60,000 nt of DNA. Source: Symbiodinium natans. Its lineage: Eukaryota; Sar; Dinophyceae; Suessiales; Symbiodiniaceae. A program made the position numbers and the translations under genes. This document shows positions 30,540 to 43,092 of the stretch, in pieces. Location of the stretch: assembly GCA_905221605.1 (NCBI GenBank), contig CAJNDS010002386.1, positions 250,001 to 310,000 of the forward strand. The letters are read 5' to 3'. Every line of letters starts with the position of its first letter. Position 1 is the stretch's first letter. A model generated the notes under the pieces. That model was not told where the DNA came from. It ran no database searches and was given only the letters and a program-made list of their open reading frames with translations.

Positions 30540-31316
30540 CAGCAACTTGGGCTAAGGCGTGCCGTGAGCCCTAGGGTGGCCTTGGCACCTCAAAGAAAAT
30601 CTAATTCTATGGTCACGTCCAAGGTTTCCTGACTGTCGGCCTCTCAGGACGTTCGGTTGCTCAGAATGACGCAGAGGCCTTAGATAAACTTTTTTTTTTC
30701 TCGGCAGGCGCTGCTTGGGCCCTTCACAAGTGGTCGGGCGTCTCTTGCCCTCAGAAAGGTTCTTTGCTTTGGGCACCGAAGTGATCTCCACATGGTCATG
30801 GTATGCCGTGTCTTGCAGGCGGTGCGTAGGTATCATAGGTGGATGTTGGCTCGGTTTCGGGAGGGTCGGCTCGTCTCTTGGAAGGTTCCTCTACGTCGCC
30901 AGTCGGACCAGGCTCTTGCCAAGTAGCAATGGCGCTACTCCTCAGGGAGCTACGAACGGAAACAGCGCGTTTCAGTTTGGTGCGCAGACGCAAAGCCGCG
31001 ATGCGGCCCTGCACGACTTCCGTACTTCCTGGAGGCGTGCGCAGCTCCGAAACTGGCTACAGTCTGATCGCATTGACGCCGGGTTGGCCAGGCGTCAAGG
31101 GGTGCAGGCCACGGACGTCTGGCGCAGAAGCTTCATAGCGGGGCCCGTCAGCTTGAAGGATGCGTGGTGGGGATCACGATGGGCGGCTTTATGACAGCTG
31201 CCTTTGATTTCCGCTCGCGTCAATGAAGGCGCGGTCCATTTTGCAATCGCTCGCTGGTTCCTGATTAGGAACATGTCATGTGGCAATGTCCTTTCTTCGA
31301 CAGGCTTCGTTTGGTC
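30540..31316 (+). pseudogene. Degenerate retroelement-like fragment
   Basis: Near the 3' end a frame with two stops reads GPFCNRSLVPD, stop, EHVMWQCPFFD (31235-31305). This resembles the Cys/His motif (C...EH-x-x-W-x-C-P) found near the C terminus of non-LTR retrotransposon polyproteins. The upstream 600 bp has competing open frames and no intact domain. It could be a decayed element; a gene fragment is the alternative. Confidence 0.35.
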
Positions 31317-31805
31317 CCTAGACCCGGAAAGGAATAGGAAAGGAACGCGATACCCGTCAGTTCCCTACAAAAACTGTGGCAGCCCAAGCGGAAAAGGGAC
31401 GCGGAGCCCTCCAAATAAAAATCCCCATAGTGGGGAAGGCGTTCCTTCTTTTCCCGCTGTGGGAGAATAGTACTATTATTCTCCAACAACAGGAAAAAAG
31501 AACGCCCAAAACTGGCCTAAATGCTGCGTAAATGCTGCGAAACGTCTTGGGCTACTAGTGGTCTCCAGTTCTTTCTTTCTGTCTTACGTATCAGTTATAA
31601 CACGCTACAAACACGTTCTCTAACATATTAAAATCACGTTTAGTTCAACAAGCTCATACCTCTCCTCTGTCTTTTCTCACTTTTGACACGGCCTTTCGCA
31701 CGGAAAAGAGTGGAGGCCCGTTATGAGACTATTTTTACCTCTTAGAGGTGTACCTCCCCTCTGTCTTTTTCAGGGCCCAAAGGTAGAGGTTTTCCGGTAT
31801 AGGGT
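31317..31805 (-). mobile_element. Second copy of the ~490-bp element, inverted
   Basis: This is the reverse complement of the element at 26060-26549, with scattered differences and a roughly 20-bp gap near one end. Its palindrome is at 31461-31484. The outer ends read CCTAGACCCGG (left) and CCGGTATAGGG (right), an imperfect inverted pair. Confidence 0.75.
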
Positions 31806-31986
31806 GGATGCGCTGCTGTAACACTCGGAACTCTGTTGAAAACTGTGCAGAGGTTCAGGGTTTAGGCTTAAGCCTTGCGCTCAAGATACCGCGCATGACT
31901 ACTACTGGCTTAAGAACCCCAATAACATCAAAGATGAATCCCTCTATTACCCTTATAAGGAAGAACATGTTTTTGGATGGTTCATA

Positions 31987-32046
31987 AACCCTAAACCCTA
32001 AACCCTAAACCCTAAACCTTAAACCCTAAACCCTAAACCCTAAACA
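31987..32046. repeat. Interstitial telomere-type repeat (CCCTAAA)n
   Basis: About eight tandem CCCTAAA units are present, one of them altered to CCTTAAA. TTTAGGG is the plant/dinoflagellate-type telomere repeat. Here it sits internally, 240 bp from the second dispersed element. Confidence 0.95.
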
Positions 32047-34260
32047 CGTCCGGTGCAAAAAGCTGTAGCTTGCAATTTTGGATCAGAGCAAGCTGTAAGT
32101 CCGTCAACCGAGGGAGCTGGTTTCCGGTTGGGCCCCTGTGGTTTCTGATTCCACCCTGTTTCATTTCTGGTTCGGCCCTATGTGGTCTCCGATTCCCACA
32201 CGTCTGATGCTGGTTTTGGATTCTTGCTCGCTGGTCTCCGACTCTGGCCTTGGTTTCTGATTCGGCCTTGCTGGTCTCTGATTGGGGTCACTGGTCTCTG
32301 ATTCGTGTTTTTCCGGTCAGGATGCACTGCGCAGCAAGCCACAGCGCAGGCAAGTCGCTATCGACGTCCTGACGCTTCACCGTTGCCGTGGCCGATCGGC
32401 AGCACCAGGAATGCATCGTCGTCTTCAGACTCCCCGCCCACTCACTGCCCATGCTGCGGTGTTGTCCCAGCCATGGCTAACGCAGGAGTGAGAAGGTAGG
32501 GAACCCGTTGGGCTAAGGCTTATTGCATCCAAGTCGCAAAGAGGGGGCTGTGAATCACAGTCGCCTTAGTAAGTTGGGGACAGGAAAAGAGCGCAGCAAC
32601 CAGGACTGCCGAACCACCCTGAACCTGAACCAAAGAATCCCTGAACAAAAGATCCTGTTCTCTGGGCGACTGTCTGTGTCACCTGTCGATGGTGGGGCCT
32701 GACGCCAGATGGGGCGCACTCGCAAGGCAGTTCTGAAGCATACCTTCAAGCTCATCGGACACGCTCACTGAGATCTTTCTGGTTAGGAAGACTTCCCGTG
32801 TTGTTTGGTCGCTTCGCGCCCTCGCCAGCCGCAACGCCACAGAGATCCCAAGCTAGCAAGGTGTTGTTCAAAGCGAAGCATGCGAAAGAGAGTGAATCAG
32901 TCAGACCTCGACGTAAGAAGACTCCGCCGAAGCCAGTCAAGGAGCTGAACCCCCTTGTGCCGAGTCTTGACGATCGCCTGCCGCAAGAGGGGAGGGTTTC
33001 GAGATTCGAGAGGAAGCCCGAGTCGACGTCCGCTTACACACCGGTCGTCGTCAGTGGTATCGGAAGATCGTCTTTCTTTCTTGACCTTCCGTCTCGCGCG
33101 TGTCTTCGCGACAAGCCCTCAAGAATCCTGACCGGACCTCGACGGCCGCGGGGAAGGCACCTTCCACGCGTCCGCAAAGCGGCGAGGCTACGTGCCCGCA
33201 GGTAGTAACAGAGGCACGTGGCAACAATGCTTACCTGACAAGCGGCTCGGCGTCGGCTTTGAGCGCTTGCGCCTTGCTGATCGCAACGGTGAGGAGCGAT
33301 GGTCTGCTGCGAGCAAGCCTTGGCCGGATTTGGGGCCACACCTTCCGCCCAGTCCTCTGAGTATGACAGTGGAGTGATGGATCCGGCCGGACTCCGTCGG
33401 GCAGGAGTCAAGGCACTGCTCCGGCCTGGCGTCGTCCCAACGCCAAGGTACCGGGACCAGCGCTCGTTCTCAGGAGGATCCCCGGCTTCCAGCTGGGTGA
33501 GGAACAAGCATGGAACCTGAAGAAGCCAAAAGACTCGGATCCAAACAAGTGAAGTGTTCAGGGGCGCTTCGAATCCGAGCTCAAGCCTCTTAAGCCCTGA
33601 GCGTCAGTGAGCGGGAAACTACCTGAGACACCGGAACACCAACAAAGCTAACGCATGAAAACCAAAAGCGCAGTCCAGTCCTCGACCTCATCACTGACCT
33701 GCCGCCCAAAAGCGCCGGCTCAAGACAACAAAGCTAGCGGTCGACCCGGACATTGCTGCTGCAAACCTGAAAAATGTCGGCAGGGACCCCAGCGCTTCTT
33801 GGAATTTCCGGTGCAACCGAGTTCCATGTTCGTGCCTGCGTCTCGTAAGGCCTTCCTGAAGCGAGCGCAGAGGTCGAGGAGGTGACGAACATCATCGAAC
33901 CCTCACGCATGGCCTTGCCTTCTTATAGCTGCCGCAACAGCTCGGCAGGACCAGGAAGTACCAGATGCTGAAGCGAGACTACGTCAGGACGAATCCGACT
34001 CTCGAGCCCTTCGAGATCGTAGCCCCGGTCTGCGCCCTAACTTTCCAGACCGCATGACAAGTGAAGCTCCAGATAAGACTGCCGTGAATCCACAGCCGAG
34101 GTGTTCCTGCTCACCAACGACGCTTGGATCGTAAGGCACTGCAGACGTGACTACAGGCTTGCTTCCGCTCGTAACTTGGCCGAGCAGCATCAGCAAGACG
34201 AGCAACCGTGTGCCAGGAAGTGGAAGCTAGTCGACCCAGCCTCCTCCAGTTCTCTTGTTT
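32047..34260. other. Possible decayed coding region, unrecognised
   Basis: A run of ...TGGTCTCTGATT-like short repeats (32125-32300) is followed by GC-rich DNA with long overlapping frames on both strands, for example + 32798-33205 (Lys/Arg/Pro-rich) and + 33100-33360. Frames shift repeatedly and no domain is recognised. A degenerate retroelement or pseudogene is plausible. Confidence 0.3.
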
Positions 34261-34972
34261 GGTATGCAAACAGCTAAAATCGCGTTTTTTGGTTGGCGCG
34301 GACCGTTTCGGACCTCAGATGCTTGAGTGGGTGAGTGGGTGCGTGGGTGCGTGGCGTGGGTGAGTGATTGACCCAAAGCTCCTACGCCCAGTGCGGACGA
34401 CGGGGCGAAAAATTGCGTCTGGGAACACCTCTGGGAACACCTCTGACGCCGCATTTGCGGATTTTGTGTGGATGGGCAGCTGGCAGCCTCATACCCAACA
34501 CACCAAAGATTTCTCAATCTATCAAGTTCACCGAGCTAGCCCCATGCGCAGCTGTGACAGAACCACCTCAAGCAGTTCCCGCCAGGCTTGACATGCTGCA
34601 GAGAGAGGCAGGGCTTCTTCAGTGCTCGAACATGCCATGCTCCAGTACTTGTGAATGTGTGGCAGATTGATCGAGATGGCGATTTTTGTGTAGAATCTAT
34701 CGAATCATAGAGTCATAGGTGGCCTGCTGCCGTGAGGAGGCCAGGAGAGTGACGTAGTCCATGCAGTTAAAGTCGCGCCTGTGAATACAGGGCTCAGGCC
34801 TGAGTTCGCCCCTGTGAAGATGTCACAGTGGGCATAAGGCATAAGGATGTTGGATGATGTTGGCAAGCGCGGCGCGGCTCAGGGATTGCATGGAGGGCGG
34901 CGCAGTTCTCTGGCCTTTCTATGTCTCTTTCTTTCAGGGCTTCTCTCTCTCTCTCTCTCTCTCACTCTCTTT

Positions 34973-35008
<36 letters not shown>

Positions 35009-37051
35009 CTGGGTTTTTCTCAGTCTTGCTCTCTCCCCCTCTTTTCCTCCCCCTCCCTCTTCTCCCACGTGACATGCCTGTGTCTGCATCCCTGGGCATG
35101 CGCTGCGTGGCACCGGCCGGAGGCAAATGGCTGTCGCGAGGAGGCATCGGCCTTGCGCGAGTATCTCACGGAGGTGCAGCTAAGCTGTTGAGAGTGCGAC
35201 CGATCAGGGAGACTGCAAGGGGAGTAGCCCAACATTGAAAAACGACAGTTCCCAGACCAAAGGGATGCAAGCGGCTACTATTGCGACTGAAGGGCTTGGA
35301 CAAGGCTTGAATTCGCAAACGGCAGGTTGGCGCCCTCAGCATTGCCGTGTCCTCAGACAAACATTGGCCAGCAGCCGTTCTTTTCACTCAAGCTGGCGTC
35401 GTCGGTGCGCAACGCTATCGGGGTCTATTGCAGGAGTTGTGCCTTTTGCTGGGCATTTCCCGACTCAAGCTTGGATGCACAAGCCAGCATTCGCAAACAT
35501 GCGGCAACTGATGCGTGATTTCAATCTTTGGAATCTGCAGCAATTGAAGCAACAAACTCGGATCCAGACTCTTCGAATGCGAGGTTAGATCGGTCACTGA
35601 AAGCAAACCGCTCTGGAGAAAATGATGAAGGTGAGCAACTGCTGCGACTGCCTTGATGAAGCCCAGCGTGCCCCCAACATGGCTTCTTGCGGAGCCGTTG
35701 CCACTTCTGGAACCAGAGGTCAGAGAGCCAACAGTCTGGTAGGGGAGCAAGGGAGAGCAGTACCTGTCAGAAAGTATGTGTGTGTGCCTCCGCAAGAAAT
35801 GCGCAGAGAATGCTGCCGGGGGAGGGGCAGGGGGAAGACGAGAATGCAAGTGCCTTCCAGGATGGTCTGTACACCTGGCCGTCGCAGCTTGAGAATCATG
35901 CAGAGGACATCGAGGACACGGATGCTCCTCATAAGACAATCCCAAAGACTGCTGTTTTCAGCGTGCAGAGCAAATGCTTGCATGATCGCTGGGGGTCAAT
36001 TTGGCATGTAGTCATGTTGAGTTCGCAAAGTGCTTGTGTTTGGTTTGTCGAGGAGCTCTTGATCATGGCCCGGGCAGTGTGGCGGGCGCGCAAGATCATT
36101 CATGAAGAGGCTTTGTTGGCATCCGGCAGTGAAGAATTAGATGGTTGCAGTACTCGCATGGGGCGTGATGCCCCTCACGTTGACCAAGAGTTCGCCGTTT
36201 TGTGATATGAAGGCAATACGCCGCACTTTCGTCAGATGTGCTGTGATGTGGCGTGCTCGATGGCAGGCTGAGCGCCGCAGTGCCCTGACGGACTTGCGCG
36301 GAATGGAGGCGCGTGCGGTGGCAACTTTGCTCCGAGAGGCGGTGGAAGCCTACAGGCAGGTTGCCGTGCGGTTGCAGTGTGGCTGCCACAAAGAACGTAG
36401 TACCATGGCAGCTGCGGGTTCCGGCTGCGCAGGTCTGCCTCTTTACCAGCAGAGCTGCTCGCAGCCGGCACGCCCATTCGAACGGTACTATCCTGGTAGC
36501 GAGGTTGGCAACATGTGGGGCTTTTTTTTGCCTTTTCATGCACCGCGAGCAGCTGGTGTTTTGACGGTGTGTAGTAGTGCCACAGTGCGGCACACTCCCA
36601 TCGCCTCCCCCACTGCCACCGGCAAGTGTTGTAATTCCGGGAGGACTCCTGGGCCCCGGTACTTTCGTCGGACCTGAGGCCTCACACGGCTCGTGAGTGT
36701 TTGAGCACAATATTTGCACAGACACAACAGCATGGCACGGCCCAAAACAAAGATGCCGATTCCATACGACGCGACCCCTGGAGACCCCAAGCCAACAGTG
36801 GCACGAACTCACGGCGACGTGTATAGCTTCAATCCGAGGGGATTGAGCAAAGTATGGGCTGGTCGCACAGGTTTTTGTCTTCTGCGCAGGTTAACTCGTG
36901 ATGGTCTCACGTCCCATTAGATTATACTACTGACAAATCTACAATCTACATGCTCTGAGGAACAAGGACTTCGGATTCCCCGTTCCCTTCCAAAAACCCA
37001 CGTTCCCAACATGACAGAGGACGTGTAGCTAAGTGATTGGTCTTCTCCCAG
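34261..37051. other. Low gene density; CT microsatellite at 34940-35007
   Basis: A (CT)n tract interrupted once lies at 34940-35007. A helical frame at about 36204-36370 (MWRARWQAERRSALTDLRGM) may be an exon of unknown function. Nothing else is convincing. Confidence 0.35.
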
Positions 37052-37232
37052 GTATAACCATTCGGTACGCTTGGCGATCGACAAGGAGATGTGGCCGAGG
37101 CATGAGTGGAATACTGTAGGTCGAGTAGACAAGCCAAAGACGAAAGACTCAAACAACCCCGCCCGAAAGGAGACACCAATCAGGGCAACGGACTTGCAGA
37201 GATGTTCTCAGTTTTCTGTTGATTTATTTAAG
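37052..37232 (+). CDS. Candidate exon, unknown protein
   Basis: A 181-bp open segment lies between a polypyrimidine/CCCAG acceptor and AAG|GTCATC. It reads RLAIDKEMWPRHEWN and then a Lys/Thr-rich stretch and FSVDLF. Composition and splice signals are good; no family is recognised. Confidence 0.4.
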
Positions 37233-38530
37233 GTCATCAACAGCCATCCCGAACATGGAATGTTGAATTGGCCTCGCATGGCTTCTCAGAGACTCCGCTA
37301 GGGCGCTGGGGCTAGGATCCGCTCTGCAAGGAGGGACCTGTCGGCCTTGGCCTTGAAGCTGGGTGCAGACATGCCACTGGGATGCTGAGTAGTCTGAGTA
37401 GTGGGTCGATTGGTCTGTGTGACTGCGACTATGACTCTGCGATTTTCTCGTCCTGCTTTCGGCCGCTTGGACGCGCCCACGGGCCAGAATCATGCGCAGA
37501 ACGATGACCCACATGATCGGGTACCGTAGATAGCTTGCAATCTGTCTGCTTCTGTTTCAGCATCCGCCGTCGAAAGCCTTGTTGGATTGGCCCGTTGTCG
37601 CGAAAGCTTCTCGTGCGAGAGCTTCATTGCTCCGAACTGGCCAGGCTGAAATCTGGCAGGGGGATGGGACGGGATGGGGCGGGCCCGAAAATGTGACGTT
37701 CTTTTGGAGATTCTGAGGTCCGTGTTTGAGGGAAGAGGAACGAGGGGTCTGTGATGCTGCGCGTGGTCTGGGGTTTCATCTTTCTGGCGCTAAGCTTTCG
37801 TTCCAGCCCGCGTCGCTCTCAAGTGACACCGAGGCTGCCTCCCGCGACTCCCTGCGAGTTTGTGGAGGAGCTGCAATGCTTGTTTCGTTTTATTCGTTTG
37901 TTTCGCTTCATTTGCTCCGTTTTCTTCGTTGCTACGACCGCATGCGAGCGCTTCACTCGAATGGTGATCCCTGGACTTAACATGCAAAAGTCTACTCTTA
38001 AAGTCTTAGAGTCTTGATCTCAGCACCCTGGCAAGGAGTCATTGTGTTGGTGGGCATTCGGACAGCACAACAGAAATGCTGAGCCTCACCTGCAGATGCC
38101 CGGAAATCGTAGGTGACATGACCCGTTGCCCCGCTGCAAAATGTTGGCATAAGACACTTGTCTTCGGTCCGTCCCCGGTGGTAGGCGATCCCGCCAACCG
38201 TCTGCTGGGTGCTGTTTGTCTGTTTGTTTCCTCACATCTCTCACTAGCAGCGTTTGTGTTTGTGTTTTGGCGCCGCCCTCAGAAGTAGGAGATCACCACA
38301 TTTGGCTGTGCGACAAGACTGTATAGTGACGGAAGAACAGTGGGGCACTTGGGCTGGCCTTTGCTGAGGACTGGCTTGGTCATGGATATTTCTGGCGGCC
38401 GATCCCGGAAAATATGCCCGCGGACTTTCACATCGAAAATGCGGCTGGAAACGCAGCATGGCTAACCATGGCGAACTGTGGCTGACCATGACTGAGGCCA
38501 TTGGAGTGTCTGCCTGTCTGCCCACTTCAA

Positions 38531-38662
38531 GTGAAGGCCATGAATGATTTCGACTGTGTGGAGAGCGGCTTTCGCCGTCTTGATGGAAAAGTCCTAGCCG
38601 CGGACTACTCGCTGCTCCGACGTCACTTCCAGGAGCTGCAAGGCATTGCGAAGCTTCGGTTC
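38531..38662 (+). CDS. Candidate exon, unknown protein
   Basis: The open segment VKAMNDFDCVESGFRRLDGK continues to GIAKLRF and ends at a canonical GTGAGT donor. It is acidic/hydrophobic and helical. It may belong to the same gene as 37052-37232 or 40098-40285; phases were not resolved. Confidence 0.4.
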
Positions 38663-39029
38663 GTGAGTAACATGGGTAAACGTTGTAGTCAGAGCTATTC
38701 AGTGTTGTGCAATGTCATGCATCTACTAGCTGATTCTGCAAGACATCGCCACCAGGCAAGTCGAATGACGAAGTGGATGGTTGGCTCATGAAGGAGATGT
38801 AGAAGACTGAAGAAGCCCATCATGTTCAGTCTTTTTCCACTGGCCCTCCGACCTTCCATAGAATCTCTCCGACAGTCTTGGAGTCACCGCACTTGGCAGT
38901 GATCGGGAAGGCTTCAACATGGTCCAATTGTGCAAGTTTCCAGGAGGCAGCCTGGCTCTCGGAAGGGCAGGCTCGTCGCCTGGCTGAGGGTGGAGATCAC
39001 CACCACCTTATCACTTCAAAAGGCTCACT

Positions 39030-39060
<31 letters not shown>

Positions 39061-40097
39061 CACTTGACTTAATTGTCTTGAATCGTACTGCAGCTTGAGA
39101 TCTCTGTTAGTGTGACACATGTTCAGGGCCACTGCTGCCCGGATCACGCTCTGCATTGCGAGCCTCTTGGGGCAAATCACATGGCACTTTGAAACCGCCA
39201 TGGCAATTGCAGTGCCAGCCCATCAAGGTCAGGAGCGGCGGCCGAGCTGCCACCTTTATAGTGGCCGATCGCTATCGTGAGGCGCTCATGGAAAGCTTCA
39301 GTTCTTCAAGTCATGTCCCGGTCAGCCGGACCGTGTACAAGCTGTGGCGAGTGTGCACTCCAGTCACCGGATTTTTGCGTTCCTCGTGAGATGCGCCCAC
39401 AGAGTTTCTTCATAATTGTATGCGCGCCGCCTCGGCAGCCGGGCCAGCCCACGTCCCAAGGCCCGAGAAATCGGAAAAACCTTTCGCAGGCCTGACAGCT
39501 GGGTCCAAAACAACACAATACGGCAGTGCTGCTTCTGTAGGAGCCGAAGACAGGAGGGAGCCCCCGCCACGGCATCGGTCTGCGGCTCCTGCAAACGATC
39601 CGGGGGGGTTTCAAGAAAAAGGGTTGGGAAGGTTGGAAGGAGACCGGATCCGGGTCTGCTTGTGCTAGACGAGTGCAAGACGCCTCTTCGGCTGCAAGCC
39701 GAGTGTGTTCGAAGTTTTGCGTTTCCCTAAGATGTGAATGAGGCATAGACGATCATGGCAACTTTCGAGCTGGCATGCTCGATGTCAAAGGCGTTGGTGG
39801 CTCGCAAGCACGTGACAGACCATTGACATGACCCAACTGAAGTCGTCAATCAGGAGCTGAATATTGCTGAATACACTGAGTGCACAGACTTGGGATACGA
39901 GGCACCCATGTCAGGGCCGACATCTCCTCGGAGAAGGTAACTGGTTTGCTGGGCCTTGCTGACGCTTTGAGGCGCCCGGCGGAGCCGATGCTGAGTGGCG
40001 AACCCTTTTGGTGAGAAAGGTCAACGCTGACCGAAGTAGATTAGATTAGCATGGGATGGGAACTTAATTCGCCGATTCCGTCCATCGCATTAAGCAG
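38663..40097. other. No firm gene; GA microsatellite at 39032-39060
   Basis: A (GA)n run is present. At 39424 a CCGCCTCGGC motif starts a GC-rich stretch with open frames on both strands and no recognised domain. Confidence 0.4.
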
Positions 40098-40285
40098 TTT
40101 AGCACGTGCAGCCCCTGACAGGGAGATGGCCTTTCAGCGTTTGGTACAGCGCCTTCTTGAGCTGGAAGGGCTCAGCGGCGCACGGGACCTAGTCCAGCCA
40201 TTTGCCTGGGAAAGGGAGAAAGCCAGAGCAAAGGTGCCCCTAAAAAGTCACACAGCAGCGGTTGGGGCCTGGGTCTCGTGTCCAT
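40098..40285 (+). CDS. Candidate exon, helical, unknown protein
   Basis: It follows AAGCAG and reads LARAAPDREMAFQRLVQRLL and then ELEGLSGARDLVQPFAWERE. It ends at a canonical GTAAGG donor at 40286. No family is recognised. Confidence 0.4.
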
Positions 40286-41741
40286 GTAAGGAACACGTGG
40301 CCTGGTCAGGTCATGGGAACCGTTCCTTACTATGCAATCATCGACACTGGCTTGGCATACTGCGCCACAAATCCCGCCACTGGATGGACTGGTGAAAGCT
40401 GCGTCCTGCTGGTGGCTCGGCCTGCGTAGCTTACCTGTAAGCGCGGCAGTAGACTCCATGCCGAAGATTGCTCCAGCACTTGGGCGAGGTGAAACTGCCA
40501 AAGGGAATACCTGTTGCATTGCATCAAGCTGCAGTGGCATGCGAACTTGCTGCTCACATAACTTTGGAATTCAGATTCAAGCCGCTCAAGCCGTTCAAGC
40601 CCGAAACGGCGTAGAGGAAACCACACCAACCTGACCCAAACGATGTTTTCGATGACGATCCCAGGTCAGACAAAGGCAGTCGCGCCTTTTCGACTCGTAT
40701 GAGGGCATGAACTTTTCAGGCGCTCGCATTCCCTGCTGGGGTTGCGCAGCAAGGGGTTTAAGGCGAACTAGGGGAGACAAGAATGGATTGTGTCCATCAG
40801 CATCATGCTGTGATTTAGAAATGGTTTCTGGGACGTTTGCGGCTGAAAGCTGCAGTGAATGTAGAACGGGCCAAAACGAGCGGCAGAAGAGACGTATGAC
40901 GAGACCAAAACGTTCAAGAACATCAATCTGATAGCCAGGGTTTAGGGCCGGAAGCAATGCGGTTTGCAAGAAATGTGTTTGAATTCTGGCCTGCACGTAG
41001 TGGATAACAGAAAGAGAACGAGGGAAAGAGAGAGAAAAGTGAGAGAGAGCGAGACAGAGAGAGAGAAAGTCAAACCCTGAACCCCCATGCCGGAAGAAGA
41101 AGAATAAGAAGAGGGAGACGGAGACTGAAACTGAAACTGAAACCGCCGGAAACTGATGGTCGCACGAGCTCTTCCTCTTTCTCTCTCGTCTCTCCTCTCC
41201 TCTCTGCCTCTCTTCTTCTAGTTTCTCGTCTCACAGTTTTCGTTCTTTCAGCAGAAACAAGCATTTGCACTTTGAGGGTTTAGGGTTTAGGGCGGCGCGC
41301 TTACAGGACCTATTGCAAAGACCTGGCGCTGGGGTTAGGCCAAGCAAGCGCCGATCACAAGCTTCGGCTATCCTAAACCCTAAAGCCTAAACAAAAACGG
41401 ACCTAAACCATAAATTATGAAAGACTTCGCCCTTTCAGCGGCGCCGCGCCATCTGGCTCCTGATCGGACCATTTGCAAAGATCAGTTTATGCGCAACCAG
41501 ATGTATTGATATTCTGGTTCAATTCCCCGGCCATGGGGAAGGTTTTACTGGTCTTCCGAAAAAAGTGTTTTTCCCCAGCTGTGGGGCAACCAGCCATGGG
41601 AAGATGACTTTTTCCTCCCTGCAAGAAATATATTTCCTTGAAAATCAGCCGATTCGCCCCCAAAACGCTTTATTTCCCTGAAATAACTGCATTTCCCCCC
41701 ACCTGGGGATACAGGTTTTTTCAGGGAAAGCCCTTGGTGTT
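40286..41741. other. No gene recognised; purine/pyrimidine mirror tract
   Basis: A GA-rich tract (41022-41070) is followed after about 90 bp by a CT-rich tract (41168-41222), so the two could pair. A TTTAGGG pair lies at 41278-41293 and its inverse CCCTAAA at 41376. TTTCCCC/GGGGAA motifs recur from 41520. Confidence 0.5.
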
Positions 41742-41806
41742 TGTTTGAGAAAGTAGGTCTCGACAAATTGAAAAAGCTGGATTTCGAGACCTACTTTCTC
41801 AAAACA
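41742..41806. repeat. Perfect-core hairpin, 22-bp arms
   Basis: TGTTTGAGAAAGTAGGTCTC (continuing GA to 41763) pairs with 41784-41806 with one extra A. The loop is 20 bases. It is the centre of a region (41520-41900) with many TTTCCCC blocks and may be the remnant of a foldback or MITE. Confidence 0.75.
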
Positions 41807-42300
41807 AATCATCAAAATCCTTGGCTTGTTTCCCCAAAACAGAGTCTTCCTTTATTTCCCCAAGCAGGGAAGCAAGGAATTTTTCACGGAACCTTTTCTT
41901 TTTTTTTTGTGGGGGGGGGGGGGGGGGTCGAGGCCAGCACTTCGCGAAAGTCCACGACATGCCCAAAGCCTTCCCTCACCAAGGCTGTGGGTTTGCAGCA
42001 CAGGGACCATAGGATCATATAGGATCCAAGCTGCACAGGCCGGGGTGGACCTTAGATGGCAAGCCTTTCACGCTGCCTACTGCGCAGCGGTGGGTCGGGA
42101 GCCACGACATCCCAGCTGAACCAGAGCTATGGAACACATTCGTGTAGAAGCAGGAGTACGAGGAAATGCAAACAACATGCGGCGGACTCTCCAACAGAGG
42201 TTTGCTGCTTCACGCGTCTTGCGTGTCTGTGCGCTAGCTCTTGACTCCTGATGCTTTCCCTTTCTGTCACTCAGGCCTCCGGCTGCGCGTGCGTGGAACC

Positions 42301-42360
42301 GTTGGGCTCGCGGGAGAGAGGGGAGAGAGGGGAGGGGAGAGAGGGAGAGCAAGGACAGAG
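42301..42360. repeat. GA-rich simple repeat
   Basis: GGGAGAGAGG units repeat several times. Confidence 0.8.
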
Positions 42361-42640
42361 GAAGAGCCAGTACAGATAGAGAGCAAACATTTTGGCCCAA
42401 TCCAGGTTTCGTAAAAGTTCCCTCATGCCTTATGGTTTTCATCGCCGACAACGTTTGTCCCCATCCAAAGATACGCTCTTTTCTCTTGCCGCCTGACTTG
42501 TGACAGTTTGCCAAACAGATTCAAACTGCTCCCAACATTTTTCGACTTACACTGCCAAAGCCCACATCCAAACTCTGATTTTCTGATCCAAACTCTTTTT
42601 CCCCAAGCTCCCCCTTGCTGCGCAAATCCCACACCCCTTT

Positions 42641-43092
42641 ATGCGCAGCGCAGAAGTGATAGCAGACTTGAAGACTGTAGGATGGAACTGCTCCATGCTG
42701 CAGGCATCTGCCCGGATGCTGTCCACTCAGTGGGCCCTGGGCGTGAAATGCGCCGAGTGCTTCACAGTTGCGAGCCGACAATCAATGTCAGAGGGGTCTG
42801 CGAAGAAGGTAGATGTTTGGATGAAGACGGAAAGCACTGTACTCAGATCCCGCAAACGATGTGTCAGAGCCTGGACATGCTGGCAGAAGTCGCATTTTCG
42901 CTGGTTGAGTTTAGCTTTCTACTGCGCATTGCAGCGCATGCTTACTTGAGTCGGCCTTCCAGCTCAGAACTTCTTTTAAGCAGCTCAGGTTGGGGCATCT
43001 CTGCCGAATTCGAGCCGCGAGCAGTGTTCCATGGACACGATGCTTCCGAAGATGAGGCAGCTGACGTTATCCATCAGCTGTTTGCTTCTTAG
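42641..43092 (+). CDS. Candidate exons, Cys-containing hydrophobic protein
   Basis: One frame reads SAEVIADLKTVGWNCSMLQA (42645-42760). A second frame continues with KHCTQIPQTMCQSLDMLAEV and a hydrophobic stretch SLVEFSFLLRIA to a TAG at 43090-43092. The C-x-x-I-x-x...L-x-x-VA spacing resembles an abundant, uncharacterised dinoflagellate family with repeated Cys-anchored hydrophobic helices. The frame change near 42790-42830 implies an intron I cannot place. Confidence 0.3.

Noticed and set aside
34940-35007. Ser/Leu-rich frames over the CT tract
   Set aside because: They are translation of a microsatellite, open in all frames of that strand.
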